The position numbers and the translations under genes are program-made. DNA of 64,000 nt from Streptomyces endocoffeicus (GTDB lineage Bacteria > Actinomycetota > Actinomycetes > Streptomycetales > Streptomycetaceae), in assembly GCF_016741935.1 (NCBI RefSeq), contig NZ_JAERRG010000004.1, positions 124,001-188,000 of the forward strand, given 5' to 3'. How positions within the stretch are numbered: position 1 is the first letter of the stretch; every line of letters begins with the position of its first letter. The notes beneath the pieces were generated by a model, which was given only the letters and a program-made list of their open reading frames with translations, was not told the DNA's origin and did not search any database. Of the stretch, positions 26,557 through 34,960 are shown piece by piece.

Positions 26557-26647
26557 ATACGACCGTCCTAGACGGATGTACTAGACGAATGTCTCACACG
26601 ATCGTTTTACACAGACGTACTAGACGCTTGTTTAAGACGCTCGTATA
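26557..26647. promoter_or_regulatory. Heptameric 13-bp operator array
   Basis: Seven consecutive 13-bp units start at 26557, 26570, 26583, 26596, 26609, 26622 and 26635. Consensus AGACGNNYGTNYT; positions A1, A3, C4, G9 and T10 are identical in all seven and G5 in six. Each core (ACGNNYGT) is nearly palindromic. The array spans the region between a divergent tetR and an MFS gene and covers the -35 and -10 boxes of the latter. Confidence 0.85.
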
Positions 26648-26649
26648 GT
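26621..26649 (+). promoter_or_regulatory. Promoter of the MFS gene, probably leaderless
   Basis: TAGACG (26621-26626), 17-base spacer, TATAGT (26644-26649), then 7 bases to ATG 26657. No ribosome binding site precedes the ATG, so transcription probably begins at or next to it. Confidence 0.65.
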
Positions 26650-26656
26650 CGCCGTC

Positions 26657-28243
26657 ATGACCTCGACTTCCACCGGCCCGCGCGCCGGACGCAGGGAATG
26701 GACCGCCTTCGTGGTCCTGATGCTTCCGCTCCTCCTGGTCTCCATGGATGTGTCGGTGCTGTACTTCGCGGTGCCGGCCATCAGCCGGGAACTGCACCCC
26801 AGTTCCACCCAGCAGCTGTGGATCTTCGACATCTACGCCTTCGCCCTCGCCGGGCTGCTCATCACCATGGGAGCGCTGGGCGACCGCTTCGGACGGCGGA
26901 AGCTGCTGCTGTTCGGGGCCGCGGCCTTCGGCGCCGCGTCCGTCGCGGCGGCGTACGCGCGGAGCGCCGAGATGCTCATCGCCGCACGGGCGGTGCTCGG
27001 AATCGGCGGCGCCACGCTCATGCCCTCGACGATGGCGCTGGTCCGCAACCTCTTCCTGGACGAGAGGCAGCGGACCAAGGCGATCGCGATCTGGTCGTCG
27101 GCCATGGCGGGCGGTATCGCGCTGGGCTCGGTGCTGAGCGGGGTGATGATCGAGCACTTCTGGTGGGGCTCGGTCTTCCTGATCAACGTCCCGGCGATGG
27201 TGCTGCTGCTGGCACTGGTGCCGCTCCTGGTGCCGGAGTTCAAGGACCCCGCGCCCGGCCCGTTCGACCTGCCGAGCGTGCCGCTGTCGATGGCCGCCGT
27301 GCTCCCGGTGATCTACGGACTGAAGAAGATCGCCGCCGACAACGGCGTCGGCCTGGTCCCGGTGCTGTCCATCGTGGCCGGTCTCGCCATCGGCGCCGTC
27401 TTCGTACGGCGCCAACGCACCCGGCGCGACGCGATGATCAGCCCGGAGCTGTTCCACCACCGCGGCTTCGGCCCGTCGATCGCGCTCAACGCGCTGGCCA
27501 CCTTCGCCATGATGGGCTCGGCCTACTTCACCACCCAGTATCTGCAGTCGGTGCTCGGCAAGGGCGCGTTGGAGGCGGCGCTGTGGAGCCTGGCCCCGTC
27601 CGTCTGCGTCGGCATCGCCGGGCCGGTGGCGGCCGCGGCGGTCCAGCGCGGCGCCAACCGGGCGTATGTGATCGGCGCGGGCTTCGCGACCGCGGCCATC
27701 GGCTACGGAATTCTGGCCCTGGCCGGTACGGACGCGCTGTGGACCGTACTGATCGGCGCCGCCGTCCTGGCCAGCGGGATCGTCGCGGTGATGTCGCTGG
27801 TCACCGACCTGGCGATCGGCACCGTCCCGCCGAAGCGGGCGGGTTCGGCGGCCGCGCTGCTGGAGACGGGCCAGGAGTTCGGCGGGGCGATGGGCATGGC
27901 GGTGCTCGGCAGCGTCGGCACCGCCGTCTACCGGAGCGATGTCAAGGACTCGCTGGGCGCCGGACTGCCCGCCGACGCACTCGACCAGGTACGCGAGACG
28001 CTGGGCGCGGCCGCCGCGGTGGCGGGTTCGCTGAAGGGACGAGCCGGTGAACACCTGCTGGACGCGGCGCGCGAGGCGTTCACCCACGGGATGCGGATCG
28101 CGTGCGGGGCCGGGGCGATGGTCCTGGTGGCGGGCGCGATCCTGGCCCTGGTGACACTGCGCCGGGCCGGGGCGGAGGACGCCGGGCCGGCGGCCGAGGG
28201 CGCACCCTCGGCCGGCGTAGACGAGGCGGTGCCGAGTCGCTGA
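26657..28243 (+). CDS. MFS drug exporter, 14-helix (DHA2/SmvA-QacA type)
   Basis: 528-aa integral membrane proton antiporter. The N-terminus enters the first helix at FVVLMLPLLLVSMDVSVLYFA; motif A appears as GALGDRFGRRKLL and motif C-like Gly/Pro-rich helices follow (SAMAGGIALGSVLSGVM). Length and helix count fit the 14-TMS DHA2 group. It begins at ATG 26657 with an apparently leaderless promoter overlapped by the operator array, so expression should be tightly repressed by the divergent TetR. The C-terminus is acidic and probably cytoplasmic. The transported compound is unknown; a biocide or antibiotic is likely. Confidence 0.92.
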   Translation: MTSTSTGPRAGRREWTAFVVLMLPLLLVSMDVSVLYFAVPAISRELHPSSTQQLWIFDIYAFALAGLLITMGALGDRFGRRKLLLFGAAAFGAASVAAAYARSAEMLIAARAVLGIGGATLMPSTMALVRNLFLDERQRTKAIAIWSSAMAGGIALGSVLSGVMIEHFWWGSVFLINVPAMVLLLALVPLLVPEFKDPAPGPFDLPSVPLSMAAVLPVIYGLKKIAADNGVGLVPVLSIVAGLAIGAVFVRRQRTRRDAMISPELFHHRGFGPSIALNALATFAMMGSAYFTTQYLQSVLGKGALEAALWSLAPSVCVGIAGPVAAAAVQRGANRAYVIGAGFATAAIGYGILALAGTDALWTVLIGAAVLASGIVAVMSLVTDLAIGTVPPKRAGSAAALLETGQEFGGAMGMAVLGSVGTAVYRSDVKDSLGAGLPADALDQVRETLGAAAAVAGSLKGRAGEHLLDAAREAFTHGMRIACGAGAMVLVAGAILALVTLRRAGAEDAGPAAEGAPSAGVDEAVPSR

Positions 28244-28250
28244 GCCGTGG

Positions 28251-28302
28251 CGTAACGCCTGTTGGGGACCCCACTGCGGCGGGGTCCCCAACAGGCGTTA
28301 CG
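28251..28302 (+). terminator. 22-bp perfect-stem terminator
   Basis: Arms 28251-28272 and 28281-28302 are perfectly complementary around an 8-base loop, starting 8 bases after the MFS stop. This is the longest perfect stem noticed in the window. No T-tract. Confidence 0.9.
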
Positions 28303-28445
28303 GACGAGGCGAGTTGACGGCACACGTACGCATTTCCTCGAACACGACGGCAACCATTCCCCGCCCGGCGGCAACCAGAGGACGGCGGCCGGATACGGCG
28401 GCCAGAGGTCTGAGCAGCCACCCCACGCGAGAGGAGTGACGCACC

Positions 28446-29402
28446 GTGCGCATCACCAGAGCGTTAGCGGCAGCCGGGCTCGCCGCCGCCTTCCTGATCG
28501 GCGCGGCCTACACACCGCAGGCCGTCGCGGGCGAACTGCCCGGCGACACCCGGTTCTTCAACAACCCGGACTCGCTCGTCAACAAGTGGGTCGCCGCCAA
28601 TCCGGGCGACTCCCGACAGCAGCGCATCGCCTCGCGGATCGCCAGTCAGCCCCAGGCCGTGTGGTTCTCCCGGTACTCCCCCGCCACCGTCACCGAGGAC
28701 GTCCGCAAGGTCACCTCCGCCGCCTCCGCCAAGGGCCAGACCCCGGTCCTGGTGGCGTATCAGATCCCCAACCGCGACTGCGGCGGGGCCTCCGCGGGCG
28801 GCGCGCCCGACCTCGCGAGCTACGACACATGGGTGCGCGGCTTCGCCGCCGGGCTGGGCAGCGGGCCCGCCGTCATCATCCTCGAACCCGACTCGATCGC
28901 GCTCATCAGCTGCCTCTCGCCCACCGAGCTGAGCGGCCGCTACGCCTCACTCGCCCGCGCCGCCACCGCCATCCACAGCGCGAACCCCAACGCCCGGGTG
29001 TACTTCGACGCCGGGCACTCCGCCTGGAACAGCGCCGCCGTCCAGGCCTCACGGCTCCGCTCGGCCGGGGTGCTGACCAGCGGCGACGGCATCTACAGCA
29101 ATGTCTCCAACTTCCGCCGCACCGCCGACGAGGTGGCCTTCGCCAAGAGCGTGCTCACCCAGCTCGGCACCTCCTCCGGGCTCACCGCCGTCATCGACAC
29201 CAGCCGCAACGGCAACGGCCCCGCCCCCGACAACGCCTGGTGCGATCCCCACGGCCGCAAGGTCGGCGAAAACCCCACGGCGAACACCGGCGACCCGGCC
29301 ATCGACGCCTACCTCTGGGTCAAGCCCCCGGGCGAAGTCGACGGCTGCGCGGGCCCGGCGGGCACCTTCGCACCGGACTACGCGTACGAGCTGGCGGGCT
29401 GA
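28446..29402 (+). CDS. Secreted glycoside hydrolase family 6 enzyme
   Basis: 318-aa extracellular beta-1,4-glucanase-type protein (endoglucanase or cellobiohydrolase). The signal peptide runs to about residue 28 (LAAAFLIGAAYTPQAVA). GH6 markers: QAVWFSRYSP, VAYQIPNRDCGGASAGG with the catalytic acid Asp, IILEPDSIALISC, YFDAGHSAW and WCDPHGRKVGENP. It consists of the catalytic domain only, without a carbohydrate-binding module. GTG 28446 follows GAGAGGAG. No CebR-type TGGGAGCGCTCCCA box was seen upstream. Mono-cistronic, between an MFS terminator and a convergent TetR gene. Confidence 0.9.
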   Translation: MRITRALAAAGLAAAFLIGAAYTPQAVAGELPGDTRFFNNPDSLVNKWVAANPGDSRQQRIASRIASQPQAVWFSRYSPATVTEDVRKVTSAASAKGQTPVLVAYQIPNRDCGGASAGGAPDLASYDTWVRGFAAGLGSGPAVIILEPDSIALISCLSPTELSGRYASLARAATAIHSANPNARVYFDAGHSAWNSAAVQASRLRSAGVLTSGDGIYSNVSNFRRTADEVAFAKSVLTQLGTSSGLTAVIDTSRNGNGPAPDNAWCDPHGRKVGENPTANTGDPAIDAYLWVKPPGEVDGCAGPAGTFAPDYAYELAG

Positions 29403-29458
29403 GCGGACACGGCCACGGGTCACAGGTGAGCGGCGGCCCCGGCGTTGACGCGACCCGG

Positions 29459-30073
29459 CTAGGCGCCCAGCCCGCGCAGGAACACCTCCAGCCCGCCGAA
29501 GAACTCCCGCTCCACCCCCACGCTCCGCGCCTGTCGTGCCGTGTCGGCCATGTACGGGAACTCGTCGGACGGCAGCTCGGAGATCGTGACCGTGCCCGCG
29601 CCGGACAGCGGTCCCAGGTGTTCGAGCTGGATCGCCCCGATCACATAGCCGAGCAGGGCGCGCAGCGCGAGGACCCGGCGTTCCCCGTCCAGGCCCGCCT
29701 CGGTGAGGATCGCGAGCGCCGTCTCCGCCCACCGCAGTGAGCTGGGGGAACGGTGCCGGTGGGTGAGGGTCAGCGGGAGGACCGCGGGGTGGGCGCCGAC
29801 CGTGTCGCGCAGCCGGCCGACCATGGTCCGGAGCCGTTCGTCCCATGGAGCTCCGGGGTCGGGCGGCGTGGTGTCGACGGCGCCGAGGACGCGCTCGACC
29901 ACCAGCCCTTCGAGCTCCTCGCGGTCGTCCACATAGCGGTAGAGCCCCATCGTGCTCATCCCGAGTTCCTTGGCGACCGCGCGCATCGAGAGCCCGGCGA
30001 GCCCCTCGCGGTCGAGGACGGCGAGGGCGGCCGAGGCCAGTTGATCGGGGGTGAGGGAGCGGGGTCGTGGCAT
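29459..30073 (-). CDS. TetR-family repressor (divergent to a redox protein)
   Basis: 204 aa. HTH: SMRAVAKELGMSTMGLYRYVDDREELEGLVVERV; the following HPAVLPLTLTHRHRSP and the helical remainder match the TetR C-terminal type (TetR_C) domain. ATG 30073. It is convergent to the GH6 gene and divergent from the redox gene at 30145; between them is a perfect 42-bp palindrome composed of two tandem GCGTA-N5-TACGC elements, which should be its operator. Confidence 0.9.
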   Translation of the reverse strand: MPRPRSLTPDQLASAALAVLDREGLAGLSMRAVAKELGMSTMGLYRYVDDREELEGLVVERVLGAVDTTPPDPGAPWDERLRTMVGRLRDTVGAHPAVLPLTLTHRHRSPSSLRWAETALAILTEAGLDGERRVLALRALLGYVIGAIQLEHLGPLSGAGTVTISELPSDEFPYMADTARQARSVGVEREFFGGLEVFLRGLGA

Positions 30074-30078
30074 GGCGG

Positions 30079-30106
30079 TTGACAGCGTACGGCATACGCC
30101 TACGCT
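30079..30106 (+). promoter_or_regulatory. Promoter of the redox gene
   Basis: TTGACA (30079-30084), 16-base spacer, TACGCT (30101-30106). The spacer and -10 are inside the TetR palindrome, so repressor binding would block it. Confidence 0.65.
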
Positions 30107-30126
30107 GGTAGGCGTATGCCGTACGC
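30085..30126. promoter_or_regulatory. Large perfect palindrome, TetR operator
   Basis: 19-bp arms (30085-30103 and 30108-30126) with a 4-base centre. Each arm itself contains GCGTA-N5-TACGC, so the site reads as two adjacent 15-bp dimer operators in mirror arrangement. It lies between divergent genes. Confidence 0.85.
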
Positions 30127-30144
30127 TTACGAAAGGGGGCTCCC

Positions 30145-30729
30145 ATGGAGCCCGGTTCCGTCGTCTCCGCCCGTACCCTCACCCCGGTGACCGGACCGGC
30201 CGTCGCCGTGCCCGACTCCGGCCGGCTGATCCACCTCCAGTTCCGGCGCTTCGCCGGATGCCCCGTCTGCAATCTCCATCTGCGGTCGATCGTGCGGCGC
30301 CACCAGGAGATCGAGGCGACCGGAATCCGGGAGGTGGTGGTCTTCCACTCCCCCGCCGAGGAACTGCGGAAGCACACGGACGACCTGCCGTTCGCCGTCA
30401 TCGCGGACCCCCGGAAGCGGCTGTACCGGGAGTTCGGGGTGGAGCAGGCGCGCAGGGCCCTGCTCAGCCCGCGCGCCTGGGGGCCGATCGGGTGGGCGCT
30501 GGTCACCGGCGCGTGGGCGGTCCTCCGCGGCCGGGAGAGGCTCCCCGAGCCCAGCCAGCCCGGGGGCCGACTCGGACTGCCCGCGGACTTCCTGATCCTC
30601 GGGGACGGCATCGGCGGGGACGGCCGTGTCATCGCCGCCAAGCACGGCGAGCACGCCTATGACCAGTGGTCGGTGGATGAGCTGCTGGAGCTGGCCGCCC
30701 GCGCGCCGCGCCCCGACCCCACTCCCTGA
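30145..30729 (+). CDS. Peroxiredoxin-like (AhpC/TSA) redox protein
   Basis: 194-aa thioredoxin-fold protein. The redox centre is FAGCPVCNLHLRSI (C-x-x-C at about residues 39-42), followed by VVVFHSPAEELRKHTDDLPF and VIADPRKRLYREFGV, which match the AhpC/TSA-like family. A later segment (ADFLILGDG) is the usual beta-strand before the C-terminal helix. No signal peptide. ATG 30145 behind AAAGGGGG. Substrate unknown; detoxification of peroxide or electrophiles controlled by the divergent TetR is a reasonable guess. Confidence 0.82.
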   Translation: MEPGSVVSARTLTPVTGPAVAVPDSGRLIHLQFRRFAGCPVCNLHLRSIVRRHQEIEATGIREVVVFHSPAEELRKHTDDLPFAVIADPRKRLYREFGVEQARRALLSPRAWGPIGWALVTGAWAVLRGRERLPEPSQPGGRLGLPADFLILGDGIGGDGRVIAAKHGEHAYDQWSVDELLELAARAPRPDPTP

Positions 30730-30752
30730 CCCACCCCCCTGACCCACCGCGG

Positions 30753-30794
30753 CCGGAGGCCCTCCGCTCCGGCGGTGGAGCGAAGGGCCTCCGG
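30753..30794. terminator. Convergent terminator
   Basis: 18-bp arms (30753-30770, 30777-30794) with one mismatch and a 6-base loop, between the redox gene and the leftward MFS gene whose stops face each other. Confidence 0.85.
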
Positions 30795-30808
30795 GGCGCG
30801 GGGCGAGG

Positions 30809-32311
30809 TCAGCCCATGTGCGCGGGCAGCGGCGCGGCGCCTTTGGCGCCCGGTTCGCGTACCGGGCGTGGGGTGTTCATCAGCAGGGCCACGACCACCG
30901 CGGCGCCTACGAGGATCGAGGACGAGACGACGAAGGCGTGCGAGAAGCCCTCGACCAGACCGGCCTTGGCGGTGGCCTTGGCGGTCTGCGGTGTCATCTG
31001 CCGGGCGTGCGAGGCCATGTAGTCGGAGGTCGCGCTGGTGGCGATGGTGTTGAGCATCGCCGTGCCGATCGAACCGCCGATCTGCTGAGCGGTGTTGACG
31101 GTGGCGGAGGCGACGCCCGCGTCCCCCGCCCCCACACCGTGGGTCGCGTAGTTCATCGAGGGCGCCATCACCAGGCCCATGCCGAAGCCGACCAGGAGTT
31201 CGGCGGGCAGCACCCCCGCCGCGTACGAGCTGTCGACGTCCAGGGGCACCAGCAGGGCGACACCGGTGGCCGCGATCAGCAGACCGGGTGCCACCAGCAG
31301 CCGCGGCGGCACCTTGGGGATGAGGCGGGAGGCGACGCCGCCCGCGCCGATCAGCACCGCCCCGGTCATCGGCAGGAACGCCACCCCGGTGAGCAGGGCC
31401 GAGTACCCCTTCACGAGCTGCATGTAGTACGTCAGGAAGAGGAACATCGCGAACATGCCGACCACCGAGAGGCCGACCGCCAGATAGGCGCTGCCACGGG
31501 TGCGGTCCCCCACGACCCTCGGCGGCAGCAGCGGCCGTGCCACGCTCCGCTCCACCATGACGAAGGCGATGAGCAGCACCGCGCCCAGGATCAGCAGCCC
31601 GGTCACCAGCCGGGAGTCCCAGCCCTCGGACTCGGCCTCGCTGCATCCGTAGACCACGGCCACCAGCCCGCACACCGCCAGCACCACCCCGGGGATGTCG
31701 AACCGGGCGCGGCCCTCGGCGCGGGTGTCGGTGGGCAGCACGGACCAGCTGATGGCGGCGACGACGGCGATCGGCACATTGACGTACAGGCACCAGCGCC
31801 AATCGAGGTACTCGGTCAGCAGTCCGCCGACGACCAGCCCGATCGCACCGCCGCCCGCCGCGATCGCGCCGAAGATGCCGAACGCCTTGGCGCGCTCACG
31901 GGGCTCGGTGAAGTTCACCGCGAGCAGCGACAGCGCCGAGGGGGCGAGCAGCGCGGCGAAGGCGCCCTGCAGGGCGCGGGCCGCGAGCAGCGTCTCGAAA
32001 CCGGAGGCGGCGCCCCCGAGCGCGGAGGCCCCGGCGAACCCCAGCAGGCCGATGAGGAAGGTGCGCTTACGGCCGGTGTAGTCCGCGATCCGGCCGCCGA
32101 GCAGCAGCAGACTGCCGAACGCCAGGGTGTAGGCGGTGATGACCCACTGCCGGTCGCCGTCGGAGATGCCGAGGTCCTTCTGGGCCGACGGCAGGGCGAT
32201 GTTCACGATGGTGATGTCGAGGACGATCATCAGCTGGGCCAGGCCGATGAAGACGAGGGCGAGCCAGCGGCGGGGGTTGGCTTGCGGCGGTGCCTGTGAG
32301 GGCTGGGACAT
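30809..32311 (-). CDS. MFS drug exporter, 14-helix (EmrB/QacA type)
   Basis: 500-aa DHA2-group antiporter. First helix LVFIGLAQLMIVLDITIVNI contains motif D1 (LDITIVNIALP); motif A is GGRIADYTGRKRTFL; motif C-like AIAAGGGAIGLVVGGLLTEY is present. Later helices include LSVVGMFAMFLFLTYYM. It starts at ATG 32311 and lies 44 bases downstream of a TetR gene on the same strand, so the pair is an operon governed by the palindrome upstream of tetR. Proton-driven export of toxic compounds is expected; the substrate is unknown. Confidence 0.93.
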   Translation of the reverse strand: MSQPSQAPPQANPRRWLALVFIGLAQLMIVLDITIVNIALPSAQKDLGISDGDRQWVITAYTLAFGSLLLLGGRIADYTGRKRTFLIGLLGFAGASALGGAASGFETLLAARALQGAFAALLAPSALSLLAVNFTEPRERAKAFGIFGAIAAGGGAIGLVVGGLLTEYLDWRWCLYVNVPIAVVAAISWSVLPTDTRAEGRARFDIPGVVLAVCGLVAVVYGCSEAESEGWDSRLVTGLLILGAVLLIAFVMVERSVARPLLPPRVVGDRTRGSAYLAVGLSVVGMFAMFLFLTYYMQLVKGYSALLTGVAFLPMTGAVLIGAGGVASRLIPKVPPRLLVAPGLLIAATGVALLVPLDVDSSYAAGVLPAELLVGFGMGLVMAPSMNYATHGVGAGDAGVASATVNTAQQIGGSIGTAMLNTIATSATSDYMASHARQMTPQTAKATAKAGLVEGFSHAFVVSSSILVGAAVVVALLMNTPRPVREPGAKGAAPLPAHMG

Positions 32312-32355
32312 GACGATGCCTTTCTGGTCTTGCGGAAGGCGAGCGGAGAGGGAGG

Positions 32356-33141
32356 TCAGGCGGGGTCGGGGTAGGTCTCGCGGGCGCCTCGGGCGTCACG
32401 CGCGTCGCGAGCGTCACGCGCGTCGTGGGCCTCGTAGGCCTCGTAGGCGTCGCCGATCACTCGCTCCCGGATGCGCTTGAACGCCTCCGCGTCGACGGCC
32501 GGGCCGCCGAGCGGGGTGATGGGGCGCGGGGAGCCGGTGGGGCGCAACCCGTCGATGTAGACATCCAGTTGGCGATGGGCGAAGGCGTCATCGGGGGCGA
32601 ACCGGCCGCCGCCGGGCAGCGGCCGGGTCAGCCGGATGACCATCAGCGTGATGTCGCCGAAGACGACATCACTCCGGACCAGCCCCTGGGCCTGGGCGCG
32701 CAGGAGCATCGCGTCGATCAGGTCGACGGCGTCGCCGGGAACGCTGTCGAGGATCTCGTCCACGGTGAACCGGCCCAGCAGCGCGGGCATCACCGAGCCG
32801 ATCTTGAGATCGAGGGCGGCGTGCATAAAGCGGCGCAGCGCGAGACAGGGGTCGCCCTCCTCGGCGGCGGCCCGGCTCGCGGCCTCGACCAGCGCGGTCA
32901 GCACCTCGATGGCGACCCCTCGGTGGAGATCGGCACGGTGCGGAAACCGCCGGTAGAGGGTCGCGATGCCGACCCCGGCGCGCCGGGCTATCTCATCCAG
33001 CGGGGCATCCGGCCCCTGATCGGCGAAGACCTCGCGGGCGGCGCGCAGGATCTGCTCCCGGTTGCGCCGCGCGTCGGCGCGCATGGGGGGCGACGGGACG
33101 TCGGCAAGGGCGTCGGCGTCGGTCTCAGCGTCTGCGGACAC
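32356..33141 (-). CDS. TetR-family repressor of the downstream exporter
   Basis: 261 aa. HTH: ILRAAREVFADQGPDAPLDEIARRAGVGIATLYRRFPHRADL, a classic TetR N-terminus, followed by a helical ligand domain (SetR/TetR_C-like). The C-terminus ends in a degenerate Asp-Ala-Arg repeat encoded by 9-bp DNA repeats near 32390-32450. GTG 33141 is chosen because AGGAG lies 6 bases upstream; an in-frame ATG at 33168 is weaker. It is first in an operon with the MFS gene and has a 31-bp perfect palindrome just upstream. Confidence 0.9.
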   Translation of the reverse strand: MSADAETDADALADVPSPPMRADARRNREQILRAAREVFADQGPDAPLDEIARRAGVGIATLYRRFPHRADLHRGVAIEVLTALVEAASRAAAEEGDPCLALRRFMHAALDLKIGSVMPALLGRFTVDEILDSVPGDAVDLIDAMLLRAQAQGLVRSDVVFGDITLMVIRLTRPLPGGGRFAPDDAFAHRQLDVYIDGLRPTGSPRPITPLGGPAVDAEAFKRIRERVIGDAYEAYEAHDARDARDARDARGARETYPDPA

Positions 33142-33174
33142 GGGGCTCTCCTGGACAGCACGGCACATACCTAC

Positions 33175-33205
33175 AGCTATGTGGAGAAATTCTCTCCACA
33201 TAGCT
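33175..33205. promoter_or_regulatory. 31-bp palindromic operator upstream of tetR-MFS
   Basis: Perfect 13-bp arms (33175-33187, 33193-33205; arm AGCTATGTGGAGA) around AATTC, 34 bases upstream of the tetR start. It presumably mediates autoregulation of the tetR-MFS operon. Confidence 0.8.
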
Positions 33206-33297
33206 GCGAGCGTAGCGAGCCCAACACCATTATTCAACACGCGATGAAAAAGATTCGGAACCCCTCCGGCGCGCCTTGCCGCCGCAGAAACACAAAG

Positions 33298-33339
33298 ACC
33301 TGGGCCCGGCCCCCGCCGAAGCGGGGACCGGGCCCAGGT
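33298..33339 (-). terminator. Terminator after serA
   Basis: 12-bp outer stem (33298-33309, 33328-33339) and 6-bp inner stem CCCCGC/GCGGGG with CGAA loop, 20 bases downstream of the serA stop. Confidence 0.85.
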
Positions 33340-33358
33340 GGGTGATGCCTTGAGCGGC

Positions 33359-34960
33359 TCAGACCAGATTGACCGAGCGGGCCGAGGTGGCGCCGATCTC
33401 CTCGGCGATCTCGGTGAGCACGGGCTGCGGAATGGTGTCGTCCACCGTGAGCGCCACCAGCGCGGCACCGCCCGCCGTGGCCCGCGAGACCTGCATCCCC
33501 GCGATGTTGATCCCCGCCTCGCCCAGGATGCGGCCGAGCGTGCCGACCACACCCGGGCGGTCGGTGTAGCGGAGGAAGGCCATGTGGTCGGCGAGCGCCA
33601 GATCCACGTCGTAATCCCCCACCGCGACGATCTTCTGCTGGTGCTTGGGACCGGCCAGCGTGCCGGAGATCGAGACCTCCTCACCGCCCGACAGGGTGCC
33701 GCGCACGGTCACCACATTGCGGTGCTCGCTCGACTCCGAGCTGGTGGTCAGCCGCACCTCGACCCCGCGCTCCTGCGCGAACAGCGGTGCGTTCACATAC
33801 GAGACGGTCTCGTCGACGATGTCCTCGAAGACGCCCTTGAGCGCCGACAGCTCCAGCACCTTGACGTCGTGCTGGGTGATCTCGCCGTACACCTCGACAT
33901 CGAGGCGGACCGCGACCTCGCCCGCCAGCGCGGTGAAGATCCGCCCCAGCTTCTCGGCCAGCGGCAGCCCGGGGCGTACGTCCTCGGCGATGACGCCGCC
34001 CTGGACGTTCACCGCGTCCGGGACCAGCTCGCCGGCCAGCGCCAGCCGCACCGAGCGGGCGACCGCGATGCCCGCCTTCTCCTGGGCCTCACCGGTGGAG
34101 GCGCCCAGATGCGGGGTGACCACCACATTGTCGAACTCGAACAGCGGGGACTCGGTGCACGGCTCCTGCGAGAAGACGTCCAGCCCGGCCCCGGCCACCC
34201 GGCCCTCCTTGAGGGCGGCGGCCAGCGCCACCTCGTCCACGATCCCGCCGCGCGCGGCGTTCACGATCCGGACCTCCGGCTTGACCTTGTGCAGCGCCTC
34301 GTCACCGATCAGGCCGACCGTCTCGGGGGTCCTGGGGAGGTGGACCGTGATGAAGTCGGAGACCTCGAGCAGCTCGTCCATCGAGAGCAGCTTCACACCC
34401 ATCTGCGCGGCCCGCGCGGGCTGCACATACGGGTCGTACGCGACGACCTTCATACCGAAGGCGGACATCCGCTGGGCCACCAGGACGCCGATCCGGCCGA
34501 GGCCGACCACGCCGAGGGTCTTCTCGCTCAGCTCCACACCGGTGTACTTGCTGCGCTTCCACTCGCCGTTCTTCAGCGCGGCATTGGCCTGCGGGATGTT
34601 CCGGGCCGTGGCCACCAGCAGACCACAGGCGAGCTCGGCGGCGGTGACGATGTTGGACGTCGGCGCGTTGACGACCATGACGCCGGCCTTGGTGGCGGAC
34701 GAGACGTCCACATTGTCCAGGCCGACGCCCGCGCGGGCGACCACCTTCAGCTTCTTCGCGGCGGCGATGGCCTCGGCGTCGACCTTGGTCGCGCTGCGGA
34801 CGAGGATCGCGTCCACATCGGCGATGGCGGGAAGGAGCTGGGCTCGGTCCGCCCCGTTGCAGCTCCGGATCTCGAAGTCCGGGCCCAGGGCCTCGACGGT
34901 CGCCGGAGAGAGCTCTTCGGCGATGAGTACGACGGGCTTACCAGTGGAAGCAGTGCTCAC
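33359..34960 (-). CDS. serA: D-3-phosphoglycerate dehydrogenase
   Basis: 533-aa first enzyme of serine synthesis, of the long (type I) form. Domains: N-terminal substrate half (PVVLIAEELSP), NAD fold with VVGLGRIGVLVAQRM, HLPRTPETVGLI and the catalytic His region VVTPHLGAST; then an allosteric substrate-binding domain; then a C-terminal ACT domain (DRPGVVGTLGRILGEAGINIAGMQ) for serine feedback. GTG 34960 (VSTASTGKP) is chosen by similarity to other actinobacterial SerA; a GTG six codons upstream with GAGG nearby cannot be excluded. Expressed from a TACACT promoter at 35080-35107. Confidence 0.95.
   Translation of the reverse strand: MSTASTGKPVVLIAEELSPATVEALGPDFEIRSCNGADRAQLLPAIADVDAILVRSATKVDAEAIAAAKKLKVVARAGVGLDNVDVSSATKAGVMVVNAPTSNIVTAAELACGLLVATARNIPQANAALKNGEWKRSKYTGVELSEKTLGVVGLGRIGVLVAQRMSAFGMKVVAYDPYVQPARAAQMGVKLLSMDELLEVSDFITVHLPRTPETVGLIGDEALHKVKPEVRIVNAARGGIVDEVALAAALKEGRVAGAGLDVFSQEPCTESPLFEFDNVVVTPHLGASTGEAQEKAGIAVARSVRLALAGELVPDAVNVQGGVIAEDVRPGLPLAEKLGRIFTALAGEVAVRLDVEVYGEITQHDVKVLELSALKGVFEDIVDETVSYVNAPLFAQERGVEVRLTTSSESSEHRNVVTVRGTLSGGEEVSISGTLAGPKHQQKIVAVGDYDVDLALADHMAFLRYTDRPGVVGTLGRILGEAGINIAGMQVSRATAGGAALVALTVDDTIPQPVLTEIAEEIGATSARSVNLV

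Noticed and set aside
33169..33684. Upstream extension of the TetR frame into the serA region
   Set aside because: Runs through the palindromic operator and antisense to serA; the GTG at 33141 has AGGAG at ideal distance.
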